Source: Heterobilharzia americana | Lineage: Eukaryota > Platyhelminthes > Trematoda > Strigeidida > Schistosomatidae | Length of the DNA: 64,000 nt | Direction: 5' to 3' | Assembly (NCBI GenBank): GCA_944470555.2 | Contig: OX104127.1 | Location: 129,891,113-129,955,112 of the forward strand | Shown here: positions 36,768 to 47,700 of the stretch, one piece after another | How positions within the stretch are numbered: position 1 is the stretch's first letter | Layout of the letters: each line of letters starts with the position of its first letter | Position numbers and translations under genes: made by a program | Notes under the pieces: model-generated | What the model was told of the DNA's origin: nothing | Database searches by the model: none | The model's input: only the letters and a program-made list of their open reading frames with translations

Positions 36768-38706
36768 GTCTATCACCAACTTCCTTCAAGGTTATCAACT
36801 TGATTTTCAAGGTTCCTTCCACTTGATAGTGAGTGGTATGAACCTACCTATATCTGCTCCCCTTCTCCATCTGATCTTGTGTCCAGTAGGCTGGCTGCGT
36901 CTCCATCTCCACTCTCTTCATACTGAAATAAAGTCGATCTGATTATTAGTGTGTCCATCTGGTGAACTCAAATTCATGTCACTTTGTAAATATCCTTGTG
37001 TTTGTACACAGTACCTCCAATCACCAAGTCATTGAATGAGCAAAAATCTGCAAACAGTTCTCCATTCTCATTCATTTCACCGAGCGCTTCTCGACCCATC
37101 ATGAGTTCCCTTCCTCTGTTGCCCGCTCCACGCAGTTTGACATTCCTGTCACATCACCCACTAGAATGAATTTTGATGTCACCATCTCGGATGGGGTCTT
37201 GTTCATTACTGATTACAGTTGTCTGTAGAATTCCTCCTTCCTCTCTTCATCTGCATTATTTGTAGGTGCGTAGCTTGGCATTGTATGACTGTGAATTTTC
37301 TTCCTTTTGAGTTGAATCAATCTTGCTGTCATGATCCTGATGCTGGAGGAGGAGATTGGTTCCCACTGCATGAGAGAGAGCCTTTGATACTGTTGAGGAC
37401 ATCATGATGGCCACTCGAAAACTCAGTGTGCCCTGCTTGTGGTTGTCGTCTGGGTGATAATATCGAAGTAGATTATTGACTCTGCAGTTGACAGTCTGGA
37501 GAGTCCACTTCCATTCCACCTGCTTTCGCAGATTCCAAGCACCTTCATGCCATACCTCCTCATCTCTTTGGCAATCTGGGCAGCCTTGGTAGGTTCATGC
37601 ATGGTGTGGACATTCCATGTCCCCATCCTTACTTTTGCTTTCATTGAGAGAAGAGAAGACACATGGGGCAATTGGCTTCCTGGAGGCTTTCACCAACCGG
37701 CGTCATTTCGTCTCTCTGATTCCAGAGAGGAATAAGTTCGTTTTTATTTTCAATATTTTCCTTGTGCTTTGAAGTTTTTTTAGTGAGTGGATTGGTTTTC
37801 CGGGGTAGGGTTGCTAGCCCTGTGTCCAACCTTCCCTCTTTATCTGGACTTAGGACTGTTTAGTATCTAGTGGGCTGGATTCGGATTTCGCCGGTGATGA
37901 TTTATTTCTAATGTCGCACAAACCCGAAGATCTTCATGCGACAACCAACAAATTGACAGAAGAGGCTGGGCAGCGAATACGGGACTTCAAGTGAATGTAG
38001 AGAAGACAGAGGCGATGAAGATACCCAAGCAACAACAGCATGAACAACAAGCATCAATCATCACCAACGGGAGAATCCTAAAGGAAGTAGTCTCTTTCAC
38101 CTACCTGAACAGCATCGTTTCAACTATAGGCGGCATAAACGAGGATGTCAAAACAAGGATGGGAAAAGCAAGATAGGCTTTCACTAATCTGAGATCAGTG
38201 TGGAGACCTACTGCACCCAGCAGAAAGAACAAGATCCTGATTTTCAACACCAACGTCAAGTCAGTGCTTCTGTATGTTTCAGAAACTTGGTGCGTCACGA
38301 AAAGCACTTCCAACAAACTACAGATATTCATCAACAGCTGCCGCCTACGCTGGCTCGTTACTGAAGACCAGATGTCCAGAAAGAATAAGCAGCAAGGAAC
38401 TCTGGGAACAAACCAACAAAGAACATATCACGCAACATATATGCAGAAGAAAGTGGAGATGAATTGTGCATACACTGAGAAGACTGATTGGGGACATCAT
38501 GCGCCAGGCCGTTCAGTGGAATCCGAAGGGGAAACGACGAGTTGGGCTTCCGAGAGTGACATCGAGGAGGTCATGTGAGGAAGAAATGAAAGCTTGTGGG
38601 CAGTCGTGGCTCCAGGTTCAAAAGACTGCAGCAAAGAGAGTGGAATGAAGGCGTGCTACGGAATCCGTGTGTTCCACAAGGAACCCTAAGGAAAAATAAT
38701 AATAAT
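36768..38706. mobile_element. LINE-B copy 2: inverted 5' part joined to sense 3' part
   Basis: 36768 to about 37876 is LINE-B minus strand: its 5' end and endonuclease (VRMGTWNVHTM, VLGICESRWNGSGLS). From about 37877 to 38706 it is plus strand: the RT from the FADD-box region (DFAG/DDLFLMSH) through VKSVLLYVSETW to GKRRVGLPR, ending in an (AAT)n tail. About a third of the element between the two parts is absent. This is the layout produced by twin priming, in which a second primer starts on the RNA during insertion. Frames are heavily broken. No target-site duplication is visible; about 12 bp of target seem lost instead. Confidence 0.85.
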
Positions 38707-38960
38707 GGGACTCTTCAGCAGTGCGCGTCCACGACCCAGCTAAGGATTGATCCCAGGACCTTCGGGTTCCAAGGTCAGCACATTATCAGTGAGCCACTGG
38801 GTGGAAATCCAACGGTGCACATTTCCTTCTCCTGTCATTTCACGAAATAGTGATGAGTTTATCTACGAGTTAGAAAACCACACACTGGAATGGGGATATA
38901 TTCTTCTGAAGAATTACCAATCCTGCACTATGAATTTCATTACTAGTCGTCTGTAAACAG
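38707..38960 (-). repeat. HHR-B SINE, remainder after LINE-B copy 2
   Basis: Continues the unit interrupted at 36767: the hammerhead start on the minus strand (CTGAAGAGTCCC), a B-box-like GGGATCAATCC, GAACCCGAAGGTCC, and the A-box-like CAGTGGCTCACTGATAAT. Confidence 0.7.
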
Positions 38961-40850
38961 AAGGTAACAAAACAGTTCAAACAATAGAGTCAAAAGTGCT
39001 GGAAAGTATGCAGAGAAAGAAAGGAAGAGAGAGACAAGAGAATTATGCTGAAGTGGGAAAAAGGACTTCGATTTTAACATGTTAGGTATGCAGATAAGGA
39101 CTGAATGCATAAGTATTACTACAACTGTTCATGTGCTCGATTAACACACACTAAAAAAAACATGAACTATCTCAAACGTGCACACACAAATACATGAGGC
39201 CATGAGCCTGGAGATACCATTTGTTTGCGTAAACTGCCTCCAATAGGGTAGGCTTTCAACCATTAACCCACTCGTGGGAAGTTAACTTCCGAGACCGATG
39301 AGCCACAGCTACATATGAACAGACGTTTAAGTGACCTGTCAGAATCATCTTAACCTATCAAGATGGACGTTTTGGCTGATCGATTAACAATCTCGCTCTA
39401 AAGCTAGTAGAATTTATATTGTGGTAGCACTTTTTACTAGAAATGGCTTGAAACCATCAAGAATCCAACAGTTTTGAAGTACTATTTTACTTTAAGTTTG
39501 GTTGCAGCTTCACTTATCACACATTGCTGAGCATTATAGTTAGTTATCATTTGACGCTTTCATATATTACGCTGCCCAGATTCGGTGTAATTTGGGAAGA
39601 TCTGAATGAGATTTCCTGATTACTTCAAAATTTCTTTATTGAACAGACTTAAAATGTATTTATCTCTTCAGGTAGGTGAAGTGATCAACAAGTCTATCCA
39701 ATTTACCGCTTACTTTCAAAAAAACTTTCTATTCAAACCTATCTTTAAGTGAAATTTGAAACCTCCTGGAATGATTAAAATATTTCCATTATCTTAGAAA
39801 CCATTTTGTTGACTAAAGTGTTTCTACTTCAGATGATAAGCTTTGATTTTGATTTAGTAAGTTATGAGGGTAACCGAGTGTAACTGATTGGCGGCTCATA
39901 ATATCTCGTAAATTAACGTTCGATAGTTTATTTGCTGGAATAAACTGTCTGTCAGAACTTAGGTAGATGGTATCCACAGAGGGATGAGACATATGCTGTA
40001 GTCTAATGTTACACGTCTTGTCTTAAACCAACTACGCTCTGATATCTTCAGATTCTGGTTGCATAATATCTACAAGAAGTCCAGCTGAAAGTAACAGCAG
40101 ACAACTTTTCAAGTTATCGTTCCTTAGAACTAGAATTTGGTATATTCTCCTACCTCTTGAATCAGAATAATGCCAAAGTAAAAGAAAGTAAGGGTTGAAT
40201 TCAGATATCGAAATGAAATTTTTTGAAGAGTTATTACCTATCACCTTTTGATCAAGACAACATTTTGTCCAATTCTTTCAAATTTTAACACGGTGACTGA
40301 ATTCTAATGTTTTTGAGAAGCGTTTCAAAAACTGCAGAATGTGAAATATTTTAGCCTACTTCGCTGTAAATGACACAATCTAGTTATTCAATTAGGCTCT
40401 TTGATTTCGATACTTCACCATTACTGTACACTTTGGTTCGCTAAACAGGTCTATCTGCTCTTGCAAAGCCATAAAAAATATTGTTTATCGTAATACATAT
40501 TCCTTCATATTACAGGGGATATTCAATGTAATTAAGTTGTGGGAAGTACAGTTGCCAGCTCGTCTACTTTTCGGCTCCAAGTGAACTTTACTTATACAAC
40601 TGTGGATCATTTGAGTGGCATTATTCAGAAAATCAAACCAATTCTGTTTTAGCCTTAGGTTGTCAGGAAACAAAAACTGTAGAGTCTGTTTCTCTCAATT
40701 CATTTCATTACCTTGAAACTAGTTTTATTCAGTGATGGTGTCATCAAAATAATTCTAATATCACCTTAATTTTAGCATAGGATATAGCATAGTCACCTTC
40801 TTGAATTATAAAGTTTATACTTTTTTTCATATCCTCTGACTACATATCTG
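38961..40850. other. Intergenic DNA, possible tRNA-like relic
   Basis: No gene seen. Minus-strand sequence at about 39320-39240 reads TGGCTCATCGGT and then GGTTGAAAGCC, resembling Pol III A and B boxes. The B box lacks the key C, so only a SINE relic is suggested. Confidence 0.3.
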
Positions 40851-40854
40851 ATGT

Positions 40855-40992
40855 GTGACTTTAAAGGTCACCCTAGCAACTGTTAAAACAACCAATTGTG
40901 GCTCTGTATTTAATGAAAATCTAAATTCCTAGCCAAAATACCGGAACCTGATTGGTTGTTCCGACAGTTGCTAGGATGGCCTTTAAAGTCAC
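40855..40992. repeat. 138-bp MITE-like palindromic element
   Basis: Terminal inverted repeats of about 43 bp: left GTGACTTTAAAGGTCACCCT, then AGCAACTG and AACAACCAAT. The right arm is its reverse complement with a few changes. The internal part (about 50 bp) is non-coding. No target-site duplication is obvious. Confidence 0.75.
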
Positions 40993-41344
40993 CCAATTTG
41001 ATTCCTACTCACTTTTCTCTTGATAAATAATTTTCACTTATCTACCTTGGCAACACAGTTTTTCTATACATCCACTCATTTTTTTTGATTTCATTTTGTT
41101 TTCAGTGTTAGTTTTTTATCTTCTAATCTGATTGATTAGTCATAATTCTCTTAACTATAGTTAAACGATTAGTACATGTTATTAACTTTAACTTGAGTAA
41201 GAAACAGACAAACTTGTAATTATTTTTTTCTGAATAAAGTTCATCTATGTGATTGAATAGCTTTAAAAGTGCACTGACGATAACAAGGAAATTATTATTA
41301 TTATTATTTCGTACTAATTGTAATTCTCCTTTCTTATACTTGAT
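40993..41344. other. Intergenic AT-rich DNA
   Basis: Contains a short (ATT)n run near 41294. No gene seen. Confidence 0.4.
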
Positions 41345-41640
41345 CGAATTAATTCAGCTATGTTATCGTATAGGCTCCTATGCAGATGTTTCGATATTGT
41401 GCGAATATTTATTGTTATAATTGGTTTAGTTGTGACTAGTGGTGGAATTCATGACGCTCGTTTTTTCGTATTCTAGACTCATCAACTGGATGTATTTGTA
41501 CTCCAATGAGTGATATTGTCCCCACTGAGACTAGAACTTCGTACCCATCGCTTCAAATGCAAAAGTATCATCTATTAGGCCACTGGGGCAAGATAACCAT
41601 CTCTAGTACAACAGGTATTAGTTATTAAAGTCTGTATCAA
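41345..41640 (-). repeat. S-alpha-like SINE, minus strand
   Basis: Reading the minus strand: box-like segments GGCCTAATAGATGATAC and GAAGTTCTAGTCTCAGTGGG, a dead hammerhead (TTGATGAGTC, then a degraded stem II), then GAATTCCACCACTAGTCACA and the S-alpha 3' part up to CCTATACGATAAC. Full-length but inactive. Confidence 0.65.
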
Positions 41641-41684
41641 CTTGCAATTTTTCCCTGTTACACTGCAGGTAGCTATTGTTATTC

Positions 41685-41850
41685 AGAGGCCTTGTGGATA
41701 ACGCTTTGGTATTTGAAGCTATGGGTATGAAGTTCGAGTACCGGTAAGAACATCACCACCAAATGAGGTGCGGATACATCTAACTAACGAAACCCGAATA
41801 CCATGAAACGTACGTCTTGGATTCAGCCATTAGCCACAAATAAGGCATTT
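41685..41850 (+). repeat. S-alpha-like SINE, plus strand, degenerate
   Basis: AGGCCTTGTGGATAACGC, then GAAGTTCGAGTACC (B-box-like), then a degraded hammerhead (CTAACGAAACCC) and GTCTTGGATTCAGCCATTAG. Lies back to back with the minus-strand unit at 41.35 kb. Confidence 0.6.
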
Positions 41851-43040
41851 ATTAAAATAAATGTTCCTAACTGATAAGTTTATTTATTAGATCCTTCAAA
41901 AAGCTGAACCATAAAGGTCAATTAGTGAAAAATATGATCGGTTAGAAAAGCTTTATGTTTATCAGCGAATTTCCTTAGTCCCTAACGAGCCATGTTAACT
42001 TCTCACCGAAGTTTCGCTCGTTATCAAGTATTTACTTAGATAAATGGAAGTCACAGAGGAAATGAATTTTTCCGACCAATCACTGCGATCGCGGTGATTT
42101 TGGTGTAATATTATCTGAGGTGCAGTGGTGTCGAAAGAGAAAACCTTCTAGCTGTTGCGATCATCGATAAGAAGAAGGCTTCTTGAAAACAAACTTGAAT
42201 AGTGGTGAACAGAACAGATACATTATAAGATACAATATCAAGATATCACTCCCTCGTATTATGATACACCTGAGTTTCAATCATATACGACGGTTAAAAC
42301 CATTATGATTGTTCTGTCACGTTAAAAAGCAATACGGAAACGATCATTTTTACGTCCGACTGAGTTTATCTCTCAGTGTGTGAAATGTGCAATAAGCTGC
42401 TGTTCTATTTTCATACGTGTTTTTTTGTTACAATACAAATTGGTAGGCTAAAACACGCATAGTTAGTTATACTGTATACAACCTTGTAACGACACTAATT
42501 CCGCAAAATAAGTAACCTGGTATTCGACGAGATTCAGCACTGATACTGACCTTCATCGTTTTAACGAACTCGCCAAGCTAAAGGTACACAGTTAAGCATC
42601 CAGATCATTTAACACATTTTCGTGTTACTTTGCATTGCTTGTTTATGACCCTGTAGCCAGTTAGTCGGAAAGCACTGATATTTTAACACGGGTTATCAAA
42701 TATACTTTTCCATCCGGCTACTCTTTTGTGTTCTTCCTTGGTCTTGTACTCGTGAGTATATAACAAGTACGAATAATTAGTGGTTGACCTATGCATCTGT
42801 CAGGTTTGTGTAAGAGACATTCCTAAAACTTCAAGATTGGAATCTGTTTATTTCTGAGGCATAATCTACCCAATATTAATCAACATTTTCAGCAGATTCC
42901 TAAAAGCTAATGGATTCACCAGTATTCATGATTTTTTTAGAAACGCTAACCTCAAGGTTCTGGCAATCAGTGAATGACTAAGACAATAGTAATTAAAAAC
43001 AAGCAATTGGGGTTTAGGCATATCATATGCCTCAATGCCT
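41851..43040. other. Intergenic AT-rich DNA, no gene seen
   Basis: No supported exon or recognisable element. Confidence 0.4.
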
Positions 43041-43044
43041 CAAT

Positions 43045-43690
43045 ACGATTGCCCAGCAGTGCATATCCATGGCCATATCAGGGACCGAATTCGGGACCTT
43101 TAGGTTTCATAGTCAGAACATCGCCATTGAGCCACTGGATCAAAGTTCATTGGTCCACGTTTTCCTCTTCTGTGGAATCAAGATATAGCTTGACCTTCAT
43201 CCACTGTTTTCGGTTAGTATTTGTCCTAAAGTCCGATTTGTTTTCTCAGCTTTAAATCAATAAATCCTCAGAAAACCCCAAATTGAATTACTCTCCAGGG
43301 CTGATTAGTGATTTTCTTTGAAATGAGGTTACTCGAAGTTCTAAGGAGAAGTCGTGACCTGTGGGTCAAGTCCTGTGGGATGTTCGGGCAGGTACTCAAA
43401 GACGACATTGGGTGAAAGTCATGCTATGTCACGAACTGACGGAAGTAGGAAACCATTTAGCATCAGACTTGGGTCCATTAGCCTAATAGGGATGTGGTCG
43501 CTAAGAAAACTGAAGGTCCTGGGTTGGGTCCCACAATGGGATAATGAGTGCATACTACTGAGCATTTCCATACCGGGACGAAACAGCTGTCTAGTACTCC
43601 CAGGTTTTCAGTGGTTCTTAAATGATCCTAGTCTGTTGTGAGTACCAACTTTAAATTACTAAATTCCCACAAACCTCCAAAGTGAGTGAT
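43045..43690. repeat. HHR-B SINE, minus piece plus near-full plus unit
   Basis: The minus piece (43050-43180) has AGCAGTGCATATCCATGGCC and GGGACCGAATTCGGGACC. The plus unit (about 43300-43685) keeps the whole order of the 34.8-kb unit. Its hammerhead core reads CTGAGCA at about 43559, breaking the invariant G8; GAAA is kept. Tail CCCACAAACCTCC. Confidence 0.65.
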
Positions 43691-43964
43691 AACACCTGAG
43701 TTTCTGTTAACCAGTTCTCATATCAGACATCCACTTTATTTCCTCCTCTTCTTAAAGTAAAAAGTAATAGCGAGATGAATATTTAGAGCCTCGGTTTGGT
43801 GAAGTGAAATGAATTATTCATCAAGATCTTAGATATCTAAAAGGGTAAACTAAAAATATCTACTGCTAAGACAGGAAACTAATTCAATAAACTAGTTGGA
43901 GTTCACAGTAGCATTCATTATTGCAGTAGGAAGAAATGGTAAATTTATTTTTCAGGCTAATGTT

Positions 43965-44590
43965 TATTACAGACTGGCATCAAACGGAGAACTACTGAAA
44001 ACCTCAGAGTACTGAACAGATATTTTGTCCTGCCATGGGACTTCTGACCACTGTGGATCCACGATCTCTGCAGAGGTCGATCTCAGGACCATGAATACTC
44101 AAGGCAAGTATGTTATAGTTGAGCTATTGGTTTAGAATCCAACGGTCCACATTTTTTTTACTTTTGCCAGTTTACGATAAAACGCAACTGTCTTTCTTCC
44201 AAACTGCGTAACTATTTAGTGCCCAATAGCTCCATTGTTTTCAGATGAATACCACAAAGTTTCAGTGGGAAACCGTGACTTATGGGGTCGATCAGGTTAT
44301 ATCTGATAGAAAATACTCACCGATCGCGTCAGACGATGATGGCGCTATATCCTTAATTTAAGAAGGCAGGAAGCTGTTGACTGTTGAATCCGAATCACGT
44401 GCCTGAATGGTAACGGACTTGTCATGAGTCCTGATAATGTCGGGACCCATCCCTGGCGAGATCATGTGTACACAGGGCTCAAAAGTCCCACACCGGGAAA
44501 AAATAACTTTTCAGTTGTTCTCCAAATGGCTTCAGTCTGTAATAAGTACTACCTCGATTCCAATAAATCTCCCCAAAATTCTGAGATGAA
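43965..44590. repeat. HHR-B SINE, opposed pair, degenerate
   Basis: Minus piece CAGACTGGCATCAAACGGAG, then CAGAGTACTGAACAG. The plus piece ends with AATGGTAACGGACTTGTCAT and CCTGATAATGTCGGGACCC. Ribozyme cores are not intact. Confidence 0.55.
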
Positions 44591-44849
44591 GTTCATTTCT
44601 GTTCCCAAAATAAACCTTAAGTTGAATTAGGCTTTCAATCATCGAATTAGAGTGATGTTCACCATTCCTTCCCATCATTCGTTATGTCTACAAAACTTAA
44701 GCATATCCACTTGTTTCTGAGAGAGAAGGGTATAATGGTATATTGTTCGAAAGATTTGTCATATAACACAGTAATAATGATCGTTTAAAATATTTTTAAC
44801 ATTGACCTCGTATTCTAGGTTTTTTAAATTAAATTTGACCCATTTTTCG

Positions 44850-44945
44850 TTTGTTTATTAGACGTATGATACAGTGAAACATTATTTACTGGATTCAATA
44901 AATAATACTATTTCTCTCATAAACAAACTAAAATTGAATTACAGC
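44850..44945. repeat. Small inverted repeat related to the 21.1-kb element
   Basis: GTTTGTTTATTAGACGTATG, then CATTATTTACT, followed after a few bases by its approximate reverse complement (AATAAATAATACTATTTC, CATAAACAAAC). Confidence 0.5.
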
Positions 44946-45554
44946 CTACCACTATATCCAAGTTTTGATCATATTAAATGTAACTCGTAAGTGAAGAACG
45001 TATGTGACGTTGTATACTAACACTTCCTACCCTATGTTGTATATGAATATTTGTTAGAAAGTCACCTCGAAAATATAAATTACAAAAATAGAAATATGGA
45101 ACTGATCAGTCGAATGTGTGCATATGAATTACTATGTATGTTCCAACACACATTATAGGCATTATTGTTTTTTTTAGTACAATAAATGACAAAAAATTAT
45201 AGTAACTCACTGTACTTTATGTTAGAGTTATAAAATTATGAAGCTGGGCTAAGATATTGCTAATGCTGAGCAGAATAACTTGAGCTAGACTTCCCAGTGT
45301 TCATATTGTTGGAACAACAAGATGAAACACAACTTTTAAGTGATTACAAACCATATACGACAGTGTGAATCAATTCCGCATTCATTGTAACCGTTTAGTA
45401 GTACTTTGACTGAAAAGCAGTTCATCATCGTCTGCTCAGTCAAAAAAATTATTATTTTGAGATACTAGTTAGGTCACATCATTTTATCTACCTCTAGACA
45501 AGAAATATACATTGAAATTGTTTTTTTTCCTAACTATTAAAATGTTGATAACTT
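44946..45554. other. Intergenic AT-rich DNA, no gene seen
   Basis: No supported exon or recognisable element. Confidence 0.35.
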
Positions 45555-45650
45555 GTTTGGTTGTGGCTAGCAGAAGAACCCAGTAAGCACGTTTCGTCGA
45601 ATCATTCGATCCAACAAAACAACGGTGGATAACAAGTATGTCAATAAATA
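45555..45650 (-). repeat. S-alpha-like fragment
   Basis: The minus strand reads GACGAAACGTGCTTACTGGG and TTCTTCTGCTAGCCACAACC, which is the hammerhead 3' half and the following S-alpha segment. The ribozyme's 5' half is missing. Confidence 0.5.
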
Positions 45651-46289
45651 GTGTTAAAATGTTGGTTGAGAACCTTGTCAGAATCTATTCAGATGAATTG
45701 CTTCAAAACCAGTTGATGAGAATTGATGTTACTCAAGGAATACATGATTTTAATTGAAACATACACTTCAGATCTTCATTGTTCACAATGAACGGCAAAT
45801 TGACAGAAAAATCACTATTTACTATAACTACTTCAAGCATAACGAAAAGCTTATTCTCGTGCAGTCGCAATATGACTAAATCTAAAGTCTAATTAAAGCA
45901 TTTTTCTTTCAACTGAGGGAGAGAGAGAAAGAAATAGGAGTCTACTTTTTCCACCATTCTGAGCTGCAAGAATAAGTTCCGAAGCTGAATGACTACACTT
46001 CGATTGACTGTAGCAGAAACAAACTCAAAATGGAGGAACAGCCGCATTCTACAGAGGATCCTATTACATTTCATTACTTAACTCATTACTTATTGAATTA
46101 AAAAGTCTAACGTAAGGAAAACATCTCAGAATTAAGACTAGTCACTTTACAAAATCCTAGAGTAATTATTTTAATATAGGAGTAAACTCTGAGCACTGTG
46201 GTAGGATATAATCCCATTTCAACCATGTGATATATTTAATAAACCAAGTGAAATGGAATAACTGCTCCGGTTAACTTTTAAAATAGTTT
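45651..46289. other. Intergenic AT-rich DNA
   Basis: No gene seen. A short inverted repeat at about 46195-46260 (CCCATTTCA / TGAAATGG) resembles the outer arms of the 21.1-kb element. Confidence 0.35.
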
Positions 46290-46625
46290 CAAGTTAGTAT
46301 TCATCATAGGCTGACATCATTTGGAGGAACAATGGAAACCTGGCAGCGCTGGACAGGTGTTTCATCCTAGTATGGGACTCCTCAGCAATGCGCACCCACA
46401 ACCTTCAGGTTCCGTGACCAGCAAGTTACCACTCAGCTACTGTGTCAGAATCCAACGATCCATATTTCCAACTTTTATCAGTTCATGACATAGCACAACC
46501 GCCACCCAATGTCATCGTTGAGTAACTGTCCTTATGACCATCAGGCTAGCCCCACTGGTCACGACTTCTCATTGGAACTTCTAGAATCACCTCTCGAAGC
46601 TGGTCACCAATGAGCACCAGATCAA
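46290..46625 (-). repeat. HHR-B SINE, minus strand, close relative of the 34.8-kb unit
   Basis: Very similar to the plus unit at 34.8-35.15 kb along its length, including the same missing B box (CCTGAAGGTTGTGGGTGCGC junction) and the same ACCT loop in the ribozyme. This implies a shared recent source copy. Confidence 0.75.
46346..46391 (-). ncRNA. Hammerhead ribozyme, HHR-B type, intact core
   Basis: Stem I GCATTG/CAGCGC, core CTGAGGA, stem II GTCC/GGAT (one G-U closing pair), GAAA, stem III AC/GT with loop ACCT, triplet GTC. All catalytic bases are present. Confidence 0.65.
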
Positions 46626-47245
46626 TAGTGTTTGAAAATAGTCTTCACTCTTGAGTTAACAAGGATCGGTTTAATGTTGTTAAGTAGGTAATAAGATTAC
46701 TGGATGAAGTGACGACAGAATTAACTCATGTTACCATGCAACTGGTTATATTTCTTCAAAATGAATGGAACACTAGAGACAGGAAGCCTTAATTAAATGA
46801 TTTTAATGCGGTATGTAAAATAATTATCATAATAACTGCCCTTTGCGTCCTACCATAAAATCTCATACCATTTGAAGTTATACTCACAGTAAGATGTTGC
46901 AACTATCCATTTATTCACATTACTCGACTTCTCAAAGATAAATCAATTTCACCACATAATCAGAAGTTATCTTTTGAAGTGAAAGATATCTAACTTATTT
47001 TCAGTAATATTAAGGTAATGATCCTGTTGTGCTATTGGATAAAATTTGGAGTGCAATCACTGACTGCTGTTATCCTCTTCAAAGTAGTAATGAAAATTTT
47101 AAAGTTTCATTATTGCCGCATTGAATAACTGCTCGGAAAAATTCTGCTTACTCCTGACGTGTTCATCTGGTAAGCAGATCTGATATGTTCATCCTCAGGG
47201 ATGGAAGAAAACTAAACAATCTTTTTTCATTACGGTGATATGCAA
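46626..47245. other. Intergenic AT-rich DNA, no gene seen
   Basis: No supported exon or recognisable element. Confidence 0.35.
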
Positions 47246-47249
47246 GATT

Positions 47250-47700
47250 GCGCCTAGCAGAGGAATCCAGGATGCGCGTTTCGTCCTATATAGGACTCAT
47301 CAACTTGATGTCTACACTCCGGTTTGTGAAGTTGTTCCTACCGAAACTGGGGCTTCGTACGCATCACTTCAGACATCAAAGCGCTATCCACTAGACCACT
47401 GAGGCAAAGTGGCCACCTCTTGTATAAGGGATATTAGTTATAACTTTTTTCTGACGTACTTGTAATTCTACGTTGTTTTACTGGGTCGAATTGTTCTGTC
47501 TCTGTTCAGATATAGTCTCCTGCACGGATGGTTCGATACCGTCTGAATATTTATTAGGGCAATTTACTTGATTGTGGCTAGTAAAGAGATTACCATAATA
47601 AATATTCAGACAATATCGAGGCATCCTCATAGGAGCCCATTTGTCAACAGGGGTCGAACTATTTGATTCATTAAAACAATGGGGAATTAAAAGTACGTCA
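47250..47700. repeat. S-alpha-like SINE, full minus unit joined to inverted plus tail
   Basis: Minus unit: A-box-like TGGTCTAGTGG, GGTAGGAACAAC, a hammerhead with well-kept stem II (GTCC with GGAC) and GAAAC but TTGATGA for CTGATGA, and the 3' part to about 47475. From about 47570 a plus-strand S-alpha tail (GTGGCTAGTAAAG, then AATATTCAGACAATATCGAG) runs back, making an inverted junction. Confidence 0.7.
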
